The notes below the pieces were generated by a model. It was given only the letters and a program-made list of their open reading frames with translations. It had not been told where the DNA came from and searched no databases. Made by a program: the position numbers and the translations under genes. Positions 27,992 through 37,300 of a DNA stretch of 64,000 nt are shown here, piece by piece (within the stretch, counting starts at the first letter, position 1; each line of letters starts with the position of its first letter). The DNA comes from Chitinophagaceae bacterium. GTDB taxonomy: Bacteria > Bacteroidota > Bacteroidia > Chitinophagales > Chitinophagaceae. The stretch is taken from contig JADKJV010000005.1 of assembly GCA_016720825.1 (NCBI GenBank), forward strand, positions 157,385 through 221,384, read 5' to 3'.

Positions 27992-28410
27992 ATGAAAACA
28001 AATTCAATGAAAAAGACGGGACTGGCATTAACCCTTACACTGGCTCTTATCACTTTTGCTTTAGCTGTGGAGGCACAGCACGCATCACCGTGGAATGTAC
28101 CTGAGTCAGCCAAGAACCAGAAAAATCCGTTTGCAGCTGATCAATCTTCCCTGACACGGGGCAAACACTCTTATGCTATTGAGTGTGCACGTTGCCACGG
28201 TAACCTGGGAAAAGGGGATGGACCTGCTGCCACTAAACTGGATGGCCCGATGCCGGACCTGTCACTCGATGCCACACAGAATCAAACAGATGGTGAACTT
28301 TACTGGAAAATCAGCGAAGGCCGCGCCCCATGCCACTTAAAAAGAATGCACTGACAAACGACCAGCGCTGGGATGTGATTAATTATTTACGCTCACTGAA
28401 GCATTCATAG
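27992..28410 (+). pseudogene. Secreted cytochrome c, frameshifted before the Met ligand
   Basis: Signal peptide from MKTNSMKKTGLALTLT to VEAQ, then a class I-like mono-haem domain with CARCHG and NLGKGDGPAATKLDG. The frame breaks at about 28329-28333 in a run of four C; with five, the next frame restores PMPLKKNALTNDQRWDVINY and the LRSLKHS end, including the likely axial Met. The paralogue at 28953 has the same stretch intact. As read, the protein would lack the sixth haem ligand. Probably periplasmic electron carrier or oxidase/reductase partner in life. Start chosen at 27992 because upstream codons do not extend the signal peptide sensibly. Confidence 0.85.
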
Positions 28411-28484
28411 TTTAAAGTTTCTGACTGAAAGGGAATACAGAATGAGTCAGGACTTTGCAGAGGTATAGCCTAAACAAAAACAAA

Positions 28485-28516
28485 TACCCCGCATGGGCGG
28501 GGTTTTTGTTTTTTTT
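28485..28516 (+). terminator. Rho-independent terminator after cytochrome c gene 1
   Basis: Hairpin CCCCGC-ATGG-GCGGGG at 28487-28502 followed by TTTTTGTTTTTTTT. About 75 bp past the restored stop codon. Confidence 0.85.
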
Positions 28517-28770
28517 AAATACAAAACCACAAAGATTCACTAAGGATTTTCGTATTTAAATCGAAGTCTAAAGCTGATTCGCAATTGCTAATCGTTCGAA
28601 GCTCAATAAAAGGCCACTATGGGCAGCTCTCAGCTGCCGAACCCTAAAGATTGCACAGTTCTAAAAGACAACACAAAGAATAGTAAACTCTTTGTGTACC
28701 TTCCTTGCCCGCCGAAGCGAAGCGAAGGAGGGTTGTTAATCCTTTGTGTTCTTTGTGGTTAAGAAAAACT
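28515..28770. repeat. Structured palindromic intergenic element, family B copy 3
   Basis: AAATACAAAACCACAAAGATT, then GGCCACTATGGGC, hairpin GGCAGCT-CTC-AGCTGCC, GAACCCTAAAGATTGCACAG, the GCCCGCCGAAGCGAAGCG motif and CTTTGTGTTCTTTGTGGT. Lies between the two cytochrome c genes. Confidence 0.82.
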
Positions 28771-28826
28771 CCCTCTTGCTTAAAACCTCTTAATCCAAAT
28801 CATTTATCCCTCCCTTTACCCCCTGC

Positions 28827-28870
28827 TGATGAAAATCATGCTCATCACAATGCTAATCCGTTACCTTTTG
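28827..28870 (+). promoter_or_regulatory. Fnr-type box and -7 element of cytochrome c gene 2
   Basis: Palindrome TGATGAAAATCA at 28827-28838 and TACCTTTTG at 28862-28870. Box centre to TA is 29.5 bp, and box to start codon is about 115 bp, almost identical to gene 1. Confidence 0.6.
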
Positions 28871-28952
28871 TCACATCAACACTCCCCTTCACTTATTGGA
28901 ATCATTATTTATGATGTTACAAGGTAACATCACACCTAAAAAAATTTGAACT

Positions 28953-29372
28953 ATGAATTTTTTCAAAGCACCGCAGTTGGGGACTGCGCTTCTCATCGGA
29001 TCATTGGCATTCCTGTTCTCAAACACTGCACAAGGGCAGCATGCTTCCCCCTGGAATGCACCTGAATCAGTTCAATCACAAAAAAATCCCTTCCCGGCTG
29101 ATAATGCATCAGTTGCCAGAGGGAAGAATTCCTACAAACTGGAATGTGCCCGATGCCATGGCTTAACCGGCCAGGGAGATGGTGTTGCTGCGCCGAAACT
29201 GGGTAAAGTACTGCCCGACCTTGGCGACCCTGCTGTTCAAAACCAGACTGACGGTGAACTCTTCTGGAAAATCAGTGAAGGACGTAAACCGATGCCTTAC
29301 AAAGCAAAAGCACTGACCGATGACCAGCGCTGGGATGTAATCAACTACTTAAGATCGCTCAGACATACTTAG
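28953..29372 (+). CDS. Secreted cytochrome c (intact paralogue)
   Basis: 139 residues: signal peptide (about 1-28, ending TAQG), then ASPWNAPESVQSQKNPFPAD as in the other copy, haem motif CARCHG, and PMPYKAKALTDDQRWDVINY with the probable Met ligand. A mono-haem class I-type cytochrome c of the periplasm or membrane surface, possibly attached to a respiratory complex. It has its own Fnr-type box and a terminator, so it is probably transcribed alone. Closely related to the 27992 gene, indicating tandem duplication with promoter. Confidence 0.92.
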   Translation: MNFFKAPQLGTALLIGSLAFLFSNTAQGQHASPWNAPESVQSQKNPFPADNASVARGKNSYKLECARCHGLTGQGDGVAAPKLGKVLPDLGDPAVQNQTDGELFWKISEGRKPMPYKAKALTDDQRWDVINYLRSLRHT

Positions 29373-29404
29373 TACCTTAACTAAGACCAAAGAACCACAT
29401 AACA

Positions 29405-29432
29405 GAAAACCCTGCCAAAAGCGGGGTTTTCT
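29405..29432 (+). terminator. Rho-independent terminator after cytochrome c gene 2
   Basis: Hairpin AAAACCCTGC-CAAAA-GCGGGGTTTT at about 29406-29430 with a T-rich end, 33 bp past the stop codon. Confidence 0.8.
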
Positions 29433-29819
29433 AATAAGTATCCTCTCCTGTAATTTGAGTGCCGGCAGATTAACCCCAGATAATACAGATACCCGTTATA
29501 AAATTTAATGGACACCCAAAGTGTCATATAAAGCTATAGTTGAAGTTAGTTCCCTGTCAATTCCTGGTATTAATATGATATTTTGATAGCAGCCATAATA
29601 TTAAAAGAGTTTGTATTTTTAGCGGGATGTATCGGGAGTGTATAAACACATGCTGCTATTAAGGCAAACCGCAGGCATACTCTTTATTAAATCCAGAATG
29701 TCAGTATCCACATGAACGAATCATCCGTTGCGGAATAAGGGATCGGGAGAAATTCAGGTACCATCGGATTTTGAGTAATGAAACATAAAAGAGACCAATT
29801 AAAAATAAAATTATAATCA
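29433..29819. other. Intergenic region upstream of hypothetical secreted protein
   Basis: About 390 bp with no supportable gene. Contains a short perfect inverted repeat GACAC-CCAAA-GTGTC at about 29511-29525. Otherwise A+T-rich. Confidence 0.4.
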
Positions 29820-30335
29820 ATGAAATTACGAAGCCTTGTATTGTTACTGATCATTCCATTTGTCAGTCATGCACAATTATTAAATTCCTTTACACTGAAT
29901 ATGCATGCCGACAGCCTGTCTTACCTCAGCATCAAAAATAAAAAGGCGTACACAACAGCGGAAGCCGGGGCTGTGAAAGCAGATCTCGATTTAGGGCTTT
30001 TTGGAACCCCATCGGGAAAACTTATCGTTACCGAATGGTACAACCTGAAACCGGATAATGAAAAAGTGCCTGCCGCGCTCACCGGCACTACTACAAAAAT
30101 TGTTGCTCTCAGTTTTGACAGGGATCAGTTTGACAAGTGCAAAACGGCGGCTGACTTAAAACGGATGACAGGTTACTTGACTACCAATTCCTTTTCCCAT
30201 TTTGCGGTTATCCGCAACAGCAGCGAATATTACCAGCGTTGTTTTATCGTTGAAACGATGGATGGGAAACGGGGGTTACTGTTTGTAACAGATACCGTAA
30301 ACGGGCAGTTGAAAGTGGAAATGAAAATAGAGTAA
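29820..30335 (+). CDS. Secreted hypothetical protein
   Basis: 171 residues with a signal peptide (MKLRSLVLLLIIPFVSHAQ) and a mostly beta C-terminal domain (AVIRNSSEYYQRCFIVETMD). No family recognised. It converges with the DUF3179 gene; their stop codons are adjacent (30335 and 30337). Confidence 0.7.
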   Translation: MKLRSLVLLLIIPFVSHAQLLNSFTLNMHADSLSYLSIKNKKAYTTAEAGAVKADLDLGLFGTPSGKLIVTEWYNLKPDNEKVPAALTGTTTKIVALSFDRDQFDKCKTAADLKRMTGYLTTNSFSHFAVIRNSSEYYQRCFIVETMDGKRGLLFVTDTVNGQLKVEMKIE

Positions 30336-30336
30336 T

Positions 30337-31469
30337 TTAATACCGCTTTGTCTGCGGATTAAACGTCAGCCAGCTGTGCCAGAATTCCTGTGATGCAAAT
30401 ACGGGCTTTAACGAATACGCCGTATCAATTCCTTTACCATTTATGGAGTAATGCTTACCGCCAAGCAGTAATGTATCGTTACTTAATATCAGCGGTTGAC
30501 CGGGAACTTCAAAGCAAAAAAGCTCTTATTGTCGTCTGACAGTACAACAGCAACCCGGTTATTATCAATCTGATCATTGATAATGCGTTCTTTTTTCAAT
30601 CGGTTCCAGTCGTAAGCCTTTGATCCATTTTTCAGCCTTATGCCAACCACCCATGATTTATCTTTCCACGACATCGTATCGGTGCCAGTCAGATTGCTCC
30701 TGCTTAACCCGCTTTCATATTTCAAAGTTGTATCGTAAGATTTCAGGAAGGCCGGATCGGCTTGCATCACCAATGAAGCCGGGTTTAACTGCAGCCATTT
30801 ACCCAATGAAGTTTGTGTACTGTAAACTTCTGTGAGTTGGTATCCTTTTAATTTACCGCTGATAGCTTCACCCGTCGCCTGCCTCCACCAGCTTTTTGTG
30901 GTGGCATCTTCCAGCATGGCATTGAAATGATCCATCCCAACCAAACGGAAAGTTTCATTTTTGCCATTAACTACAGGTTCAAAAACCCTTCCTGTCCGGC
31001 AAACCGTACAATAGGTTACCATGATATTCTTCCCGCCAACTACATCCTGTACAAAATGGTGATATCCTAAAAACCGGATCGGATATGCTTTTGACTCCCC
31101 GTTTACCGTTACGCCAATCACTAAACGGTTAATGTCAACTTTGTTTTCGGCAGCGTCTGTCAGCAATAATTGTTTGGGTTGTTTAAACATGGCATCGGCG
31201 GCCATTTTAAAATTGGCCAAGTAGGCAACGGCGGCTAATAAGATAATTGGTATTGCGGGGATCCATTTCCGCTTCCAGTTTCCCTTTACAAGTCCGATAA
31301 GCATCAGCACTAAAAAAAATCCACGGAAAACCCAGCGCCATTTGTACAGGAAATACGCCAGGCTGATACTGTTCATCCGCTGGCTGCCGGGCATCGGCAT
31401 AATGAAATAGACATTGGCTATTTCAAAAAAGAATAAACCCAGAAAGCCAAGCCAGAAATATTTTTTCAT
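30337..31469 (-). pseudogene. DUF3179 membrane-anchored protein, 3' frameshift
   Basis: From ATG 31469: several N-terminal membrane segments, then the DUF3179 domain with MVTYCTVCRTGRVFEPVVNG and FRLVGMDHFNAMLED. The frame ends early at 30489, but one extra T in the short T-run at 30511-30513 gives VPGQPLILSNDTLLL, ending with FASQEFWHSWLTFNPQTKRY at 30337, exactly the family's expected C-terminus. So this is a full-length gene with a one-base deletion, probably a sequencing error. Function of DUF3179 is unknown; the two Cys in the CxxC-like motif suggest metal or thiol chemistry. Confidence 0.82.
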
Positions 31470-31520
31470 AGCGCTGTTTTTTAATGCTGTTTATAATTCA
31501 TTCTCCCTTTTATATCTCTT

Positions 31521-32951
31521 CTAATCAAACAACACATCCATCGTTACCGAGTTCTGAACCAGTTTCAGGCTGTAGTCATTTTCTTTAACACCGAATGTTG
31601 TAACAAGGGTAATGAAGAGTGATTTTTTTGTTCCGGTTTCCTGCTTAAATACATTCCTTTTATTTTCAAGTCCCGCAGCGTAACTTTTATCTATTACAAA
31701 TTCAGATTCCGAGTATTTCATCTCGCAGATATTGATGACAAAATCCCTGCGGTCAAGCAGTAAATCTATCTGGGCACCCTTAGCTTGTTTAGGCAGGTGC
31801 CGCCAGGCAGATTCTTCGGTATGTACACCTGCAATGCCAAGTGCTTTCTTAATCTGGAGAACATGTTTCAGGCATACGCGTTCAAAAGCAACACCACTCC
31901 AGCTTCTCCACGATTGCCCGGTTGAAAAATTCTGCCAGACCCCGGTTCCAGAAGCACGGTTCTGCTCCATGAATTTCAGGTAAAAATGTGTAAACTCATC
32001 AGCCAATTTGTAAATCGTATCCCTTGATTTCCTGTCATAAGGTTGCCAGGCAGTTACAAAACCCGACTCTATCAATTCCTCCATCAGTCCGGTTATTGTT
32101 CCGCCGGAAGTTAACCCGGCTTTAGCAATGATTTCGTTACGGGTAAGTCCGGATTGATTGCCGGCCAAAGCCCGTACTACTGACAGGTGCCTGGTTGCAT
32201 CATCAAATAGTGAGTGATACAGGTTTTTAAATTCACTTTGCAATAAGCCATCTTTTGTAAAACAGATACGGTCAATGGCCTGTGCCGAACTTTCACCTTT
32301 GTTTATTTCTTTCAGGTAATGCGGTATCCCGCCCATGATCATATATAGTTGCAGTATCTGGTAGCGATCCAGGTTTATTTTCCGTACTTGTAAAAATTCT
32401 TCTGTTTCCTTCAGGTTAAAAGGAAGGAGCCTGATTTTTCGGGTGATCCGGTTATGCAGCCCGCCTTTGTTGTTGACTACATGCTGAATCATCCAGGATG
32501 CGGCAGAACCACAAATGACTACCACCAGGTTATTTTGTTTGGTTCCCCAGCTGTTCCACCAATGGTCAAACGCCGGCATGAACCCGGATTTGTGAGTACT
32601 AAGCCATGGAAATTCATCCAGGAAAATGACAGACCTGCCGGCCGCCAGTTTGGGTGACAGGAAATGACTGAGCTGGTCAAATGCATCCGTCCAGGTTGCC
32701 GGTCTTTGGTATAGTTTATCATTCCCCGCAGCTGCGCCAAGGGATTTGTTGAAATAACCCAACTGCTCATCCAGTTTTAAGTCGCGGGTACCCGTAAATT
32801 CAAACCCCAGGTGTTTGCCAAAGTATTGCCGTATCAGAAATGTTTTTCCCACCCGGCGTCGCCCGAATAAAGCGATGAGTTCCGGAACCCCGGAGTCTAA
32901 TGCTTGCTGAAGCAGTTTCTTTTCAATGTCCCGGCCTATGAGTTTTTCCAT
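31521..32951 (-). CDS. AAA ATPase with C-terminal PD-(D/E)XK-like domain (DUF234 type)
   Basis: 476 residues from ATG 32951 (MEKLIGRDIEKKLLQQAL). Walker A GRRRVGKTFLIR, Walker B SVIFLDEFPWLST, a winged-helix segment (LTRNEIIAKAGLTSGGTITG), and a C-terminal region with QIDLLLDRRDFVINICEMKY, which fits a D...ExK nuclease-like fold. This is the archaeal-type ATPase family common in Bacteroidota, of unknown role but often suspected in mobile or defence contexts. A further upstream in-frame Met (33005) would place the start inside the repeat array, so 32951 is preferred. Three 55-bp direct repeats precede the start codon. Confidence 0.88.
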   Translation of the reverse strand: MEKLIGRDIEKKLLQQALDSGVPELIALFGRRRVGKTFLIRQYFGKHLGFEFTGTRDLKLDEQLGYFNKSLGAAAGNDKLYQRPATWTDAFDQLSHFLSPKLAAGRSVIFLDEFPWLSTHKSGFMPAFDHWWNSWGTKQNNLVVVICGSAASWMIQHVVNNKGGLHNRITRKIRLLPFNLKETEEFLQVRKINLDRYQILQLYMIMGGIPHYLKEINKGESSAQAIDRICFTKDGLLQSEFKNLYHSLFDDATRHLSVVRALAGNQSGLTRNEIIAKAGLTSGGTITGLMEELIESGFVTAWQPYDRKSRDTIYKLADEFTHFYLKFMEQNRASGTGVWQNFSTGQSWRSWSGVAFERVCLKHVLQIKKALGIAGVHTEESAWRHLPKQAKGAQIDLLLDRRDFVINICEMKYSESEFVIDKSYAAGLENKRNVFKQETGTKKSLFITLVTTFGVKENDYSLKLVQNSVTMDVLFD

Positions 32952-33082
32952 ATATGTATTTATTGCCAGCCATATCCAGGGTTTGTAAACCAGGTATGGC
33001 TGCAAATAATAAATTTATTGACAGCCAAAAGTAGGATAAATATGATAGATATGGCTGCAAATATCGAATTTATTGTCAGCCA
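32950..33082. repeat. Three 55-bp direct repeats with TGGCTG/CAGCCA inverted arms
   Basis: On the minus strand the block TGGCTG-N-CAATAAAT starts at 33082, 33027 and 32972, an exact 55-bp period. In the first two copies it is followed by ATATTTGCAGCCATA or TTATTTGCAGCCATA, making an inverted TGGCTG...CAGCCA pair. The last copy runs into the ATPase start codon. Fits an operator array or iteron-like site for autoregulation. Confidence 0.8.
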
Positions 33083-33278
33083 TAAATTCTATGGCACTGA
33101 AAATCAGATGGATGTCAGCTTAACCGCTGATTGAATGAACGAGCAGGGGGCAAGGTGGGTGTAGGATCGCCAGGCGGGCAGCCGGGTCACCCGCAACACA
33201 TAGTTCTGAATATTGGGTGTTGACATGGGAAGACATCTTCCCTGTAACTTTTCAATTGAGCGAGAGCGTATGCAATTA

Positions 33279-34179
33279 CTAGAAATGTTTTTGTATTCTT
33301 CTTTTCTTCGTATCATACCATAATCCGATGTAAATGTTTTCAGAAATGGGCTTCCCTTTATCTTTAAGAATATCAAATTTCAAATTATTCAATGATCTGC
33401 GAATCGTAGTTATACACGAATCATATTCCCATTTATCCCAATAAAATTCAATGGAATCCGGCGACTGATAACTGCTCATGGAAACACGCGCAATAGCTCC
33501 ATCTTTACCAATCGTCACTGTATAATATTCAGCACAAAAATCATCAATCTTTTTCCATTTCAATTTACTAATCTGATTAAATAAGATATCTGACACTTTG
33601 GCCTTATCTCTCCGGTCTATTGCTTTAGGGTCATCTTCATAGTTGCTGACGTCTTCAATTTTTGTGATTTTCCCTGCAGCAATGCCTATTACAGTCTCTT
33701 TCTCATAAATTCTATAAAAAACGCCGTCCCATCTTATCACATTATTATTCAACGGAAAACTTATATCACCAGTAAACCAGGTAATATATACCCTGTTATT
33801 AACCACTTCATCTCCGAAAATTTCAGTCATCCTTTTAACTGATGCTGCTTTATCTATTTCCCCATTACTTAGCTCATAGAACTTTAGTATATCAACAAGA
33901 AAAAAACTGTCATTGTCAACTTTATATATTGCCTGATAACCTCTCCAGCAATTAAACGACATTTCTTTTCCCCCGTTATTTCGGAAACTTAATCCAAAAA
34001 GCTTTTCCGAGTTTGGCGGATCTCTCTTTTGTAAATACTGCTCCAGAATAAGATTATAAGTTACAAAGGTGTCTTTTCCATAAATTAAATAATCGGGAAC
34101 CTGGGGGCTGGCAAAAAAGGCATGGTGAACAAAATGCAGAAATCAAAAAAGACCAGATAACAATATGAAGTTTTCTCAT
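33279..34179 (-). pseudogene. Secreted hypothetical protein, frameshift in signal region
   Basis: From ATG 34179 the sequence encodes MRKLHIVIWSFLISAF, a signal peptide. A one-base shift between 34113 and 34134 (A6 and A4 runs) switches to a frame reading ASPQVPDYLIYGKDTFVTYN that continues without interruption to the stop at 33279 (IYIGLWYDTKKRRIQKHF). The mature part, about 290 residues, is not recognised. A shorter start at 33962 would lose the signal peptide and the N-terminal third. Sequencing error is the likeliest reason. Confidence 0.65.
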
Positions 34180-34257
34180 GCAGTTTTAAATAAGGATGCA
34201 TAGTACCCGGCGTTTGCACAAATAAAATAAGTTATTGCAGCCCGTAGCACGGTAAAA

Positions 34258-34310
34258 GCCAGATCCCCCATAACACATATCTGATTGACTGTGTTTTTGG
34301 GGGATCTGGC
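34258..34310. terminator. Long hairpin downstream of the large T9SS gene
   Basis: Perfect 12-bp arms GCCAGATCCCCC (34258-34269) and GGGGGATCTGGC (34299-34310), extended by AACACA/TGTGTT inside. It lies past the stop of the 34397-37984 gene and may serve as a terminator or be a dispersed repeat. A related block (CGGGTC-N-CCCGCAACAC) occurs at about 33182 and 34336. Confidence 0.5.
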
Positions 34311-34396
34311 GAACAAGGCGATCCTTCATAACCGGGTCTCCCGCAACACGCAATACTTATGAATGCACGTTTGAAAGGGACCCGGCGTTAATATCC

Positions 34397-37300
34397 TTAA
34401 TGTTTTACCAGCTTACCCGTATAACTCATCTTACCTGTAACCACTTTAATAGTATAAACCGCAGGTGCAAGCTTACTGATATCTAAATCATATCCGCCAC
34501 CGGTTAACGACTGGCTGTTTTTCCTGATCACCACCCTGCCCTGGTTATCGGTTACCGTAATCACACAGTTGGCCTGCAATTCAGGAATCTGCAAACGGCA
34601 GACATCTGAAGCCGGATTGGGATTGATCAGTAACAGGCTTTGTTTGGAGTTAATTTTTGCCTTGCGGATATCTGACAAATGTTCATATCCGTTCAGGCCA
34701 GTCTGCCTTAACCGGTAATAATAAAGCACACCAGGTTCAGCTGTATTATCTGCATACTGATAACGGCTCAGTACTGTACTGTTACCCACACCCGCCACAA
34801 AACTCAGTGTGCTGAAATTGCGGCCATCGGTACTTCTTTCAATATTAAAGCCGCGATTTTCGGTTTCTGTCCGGGTGCTCCAGTTCAGTAAAATATTCGT
34901 ACGCTGTGCAGCCGCAGTAAACTGGAGATCACTCACCGCCAGCACTGTTGCCGGTGCATCGGTCAACATGAATTTGGAGAAACCGGTACAAGTAGCCGTA
35001 TAAGAAATATATCCCCTTGTTGCCAGGTTATCTGAAACGGATGCGGGGAAAATCTGTCCGGTGATCGTTGCTCCCAGCGGATCTGCATCAGCCACTTTCA
35101 GGATGCGCAGGTTAACCGCTGAACCTCCCCATACAGCCAGTTCCGCTGCTGTAAAGTATAATGTAACGGTATAATTTCCTGAATAGGCATTGGCCGGTGT
35201 TATCTGGATTACTTTATTACTCCTGTTTGCCGGAGCACCATTGATCGTTGCAGCTGTTCTTCCATTACCTGCAACAGGTACACTGGCTGTAATACAACCG
35301 ATATTACCGGAATTTTTAATCGTGCCAATCAACTCACCATCCGCACTGCTTATGAAATTAACCGGTTGTACACTGGTGATATAAGCCGTGGCTGTGCTGG
35401 CAGCAGCAGATTCAATTTTCCCGGCAGACACATACACCGATGTGCTGTCCAATGTGAAAGGTGGTTGTGTACCGGCCGAGTTATCATTCTGCCAGTAATA
35501 ACCAATATAAAACTGCTGGCCCTTCAGTGAGGCAGGTAAGGCAACAGTCAGGTCAGTCAATGCTGTTACACCCTGTAAAATGGGTGTGCCTGGTATAGTA
35601 ATAAAATTGGTTCCGTCGAGCGAATAACGCAGTCTTCCAAAATCATAATACGTGCCGCTGAATAATTCACCGTTGGATTTATAACGGATAAACAGCTTCA
35701 GTGAATCTCCTCCGACAGCCGGAATGCCGGATGCATCCACCAGCGGACTGCGGAGTGTAGCTGTATCACTCACCGTTACAGTATAGGTAAGTGGATTGGT
35801 TGTTACATTATTGGTGATATGCGCAGCACCTGTAGTAATACCCGTACCACCGTTGGCACTGTACACCCAGGTATTGGTTGCTGTGTTCGGGTTGATCACT
35901 GTCCAGGTACCACTGGAAGTTCCCGGTGCAGCCGCTGTACCAAAACCTTCCGCAAGCAGTAAACTGGCGTTTTGCTGGATGGTGATGGAATTGTCATTGT
36001 CAATCACTTTTATAACACAGCTCTGGTTATACGTATCAGCCGTGGCGTTCCCGCCCTGTGCATTGATTGTATATCCCAGGCTGATTGTTTCTGTTCCTTC
36101 AATATTATCATCTGAAAATACACGGATAGTAACCGGCACACTCAGTGTACCGCTGCTAACGGTAACAGAAGCGGGTGTAATGGTATAATCAGAACCCAGT
36201 GTAGCAGTACCGCCTGTGGTGAATGTAACAATAGCCGGCTGCGAAGGCGCGGCATCTATTACCACGTTGGTGGTATAATCTTTATACAACTGGCAACCCG
36301 TGCCTGCAGTTTTTAAACTGTCTTCATACGCCAGGAACTCGTTGGAGCTGAACCTGACTTTCGTTAAAGGCGTACAGTTATTCAATGTGATTTGTGTGAT
36401 ACGGGTATTCCAGGTAGTAGCACCACTGTTATGCTGCGCAGTAAACCAGAAATCGCGGTCAGTAGCAGGATCTATTACCAGGCTGTTATAATCACCATAG
36501 CGGTTGCTGCCATTAGAAGCAGTACCCGCAACTATAGTTGTTTCAGTCAGCGTCATGGTGCCTAAAGGATCACAGGCATTGCGGCCTGTAAAACGGATAC
36601 TGGGGTTAGCGGTTGTACCGGAAACATTATAGGCAAGGGCAATATTACCAATCGCATCATAATCCAGTGAACCCAGCCAGCGTTCATTGGCATCAGGTGC
36701 CCAGGTACCTTCCTGGTAAATGCCCCAGCCCGCTGTTTTTCTCAATTCCATCCAGCGGATACCGCCCTTACCCAAACCATCTGCATCCACCGTCAGATTA
36801 CAAAGTATGCCTTCATGTGTGCCGAAGTTGCGGTACACAATCCGGTTGCTGAATCTTCCGGCCAGGTCTTCCAGGTCAAGCGTGGTATTGGTTTGCTGGT
36901 CAATGCAACGTCCGCGGGTGGCCGTACAAAGCACTTCATCAAATGCAGCAGGCACAAAACGAGTGGGTGCAGAAATAACCGTATTGGCCGGCGTTACAAA
37001 ATCCGGCGTCATGGTAAACATATAAATAGAGTCCACATCTGCAGGATCAGCAGTACCTGCATCATCTGTATAATACATAAACATGGCTTTGCTTCCGCCG
37101 GGAGGAGCGAGCGGGCCTTCCACTGTTACGGGAGCCATGGAAAAGAAACGTCCGTCTGCATGGGTTAAGCGGGTGCGGATACCAGCAGCAGTGGGAGCAC
37201 CTGCCAGCATACTGGTTCTGTCAAATGCATATACAGAAGAACCGAGGTAAGCAGTACCTGCGGTATTAAAATCATTGGAAGTGGCATAGTAACCATCACC

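Noticed and set aside
32952..33085. CRISPR-like array because of regular 55-bp repeats
   Set aside because: Only three units, spacers are not variable inserts of CRISPR type, and no cas genes occur.
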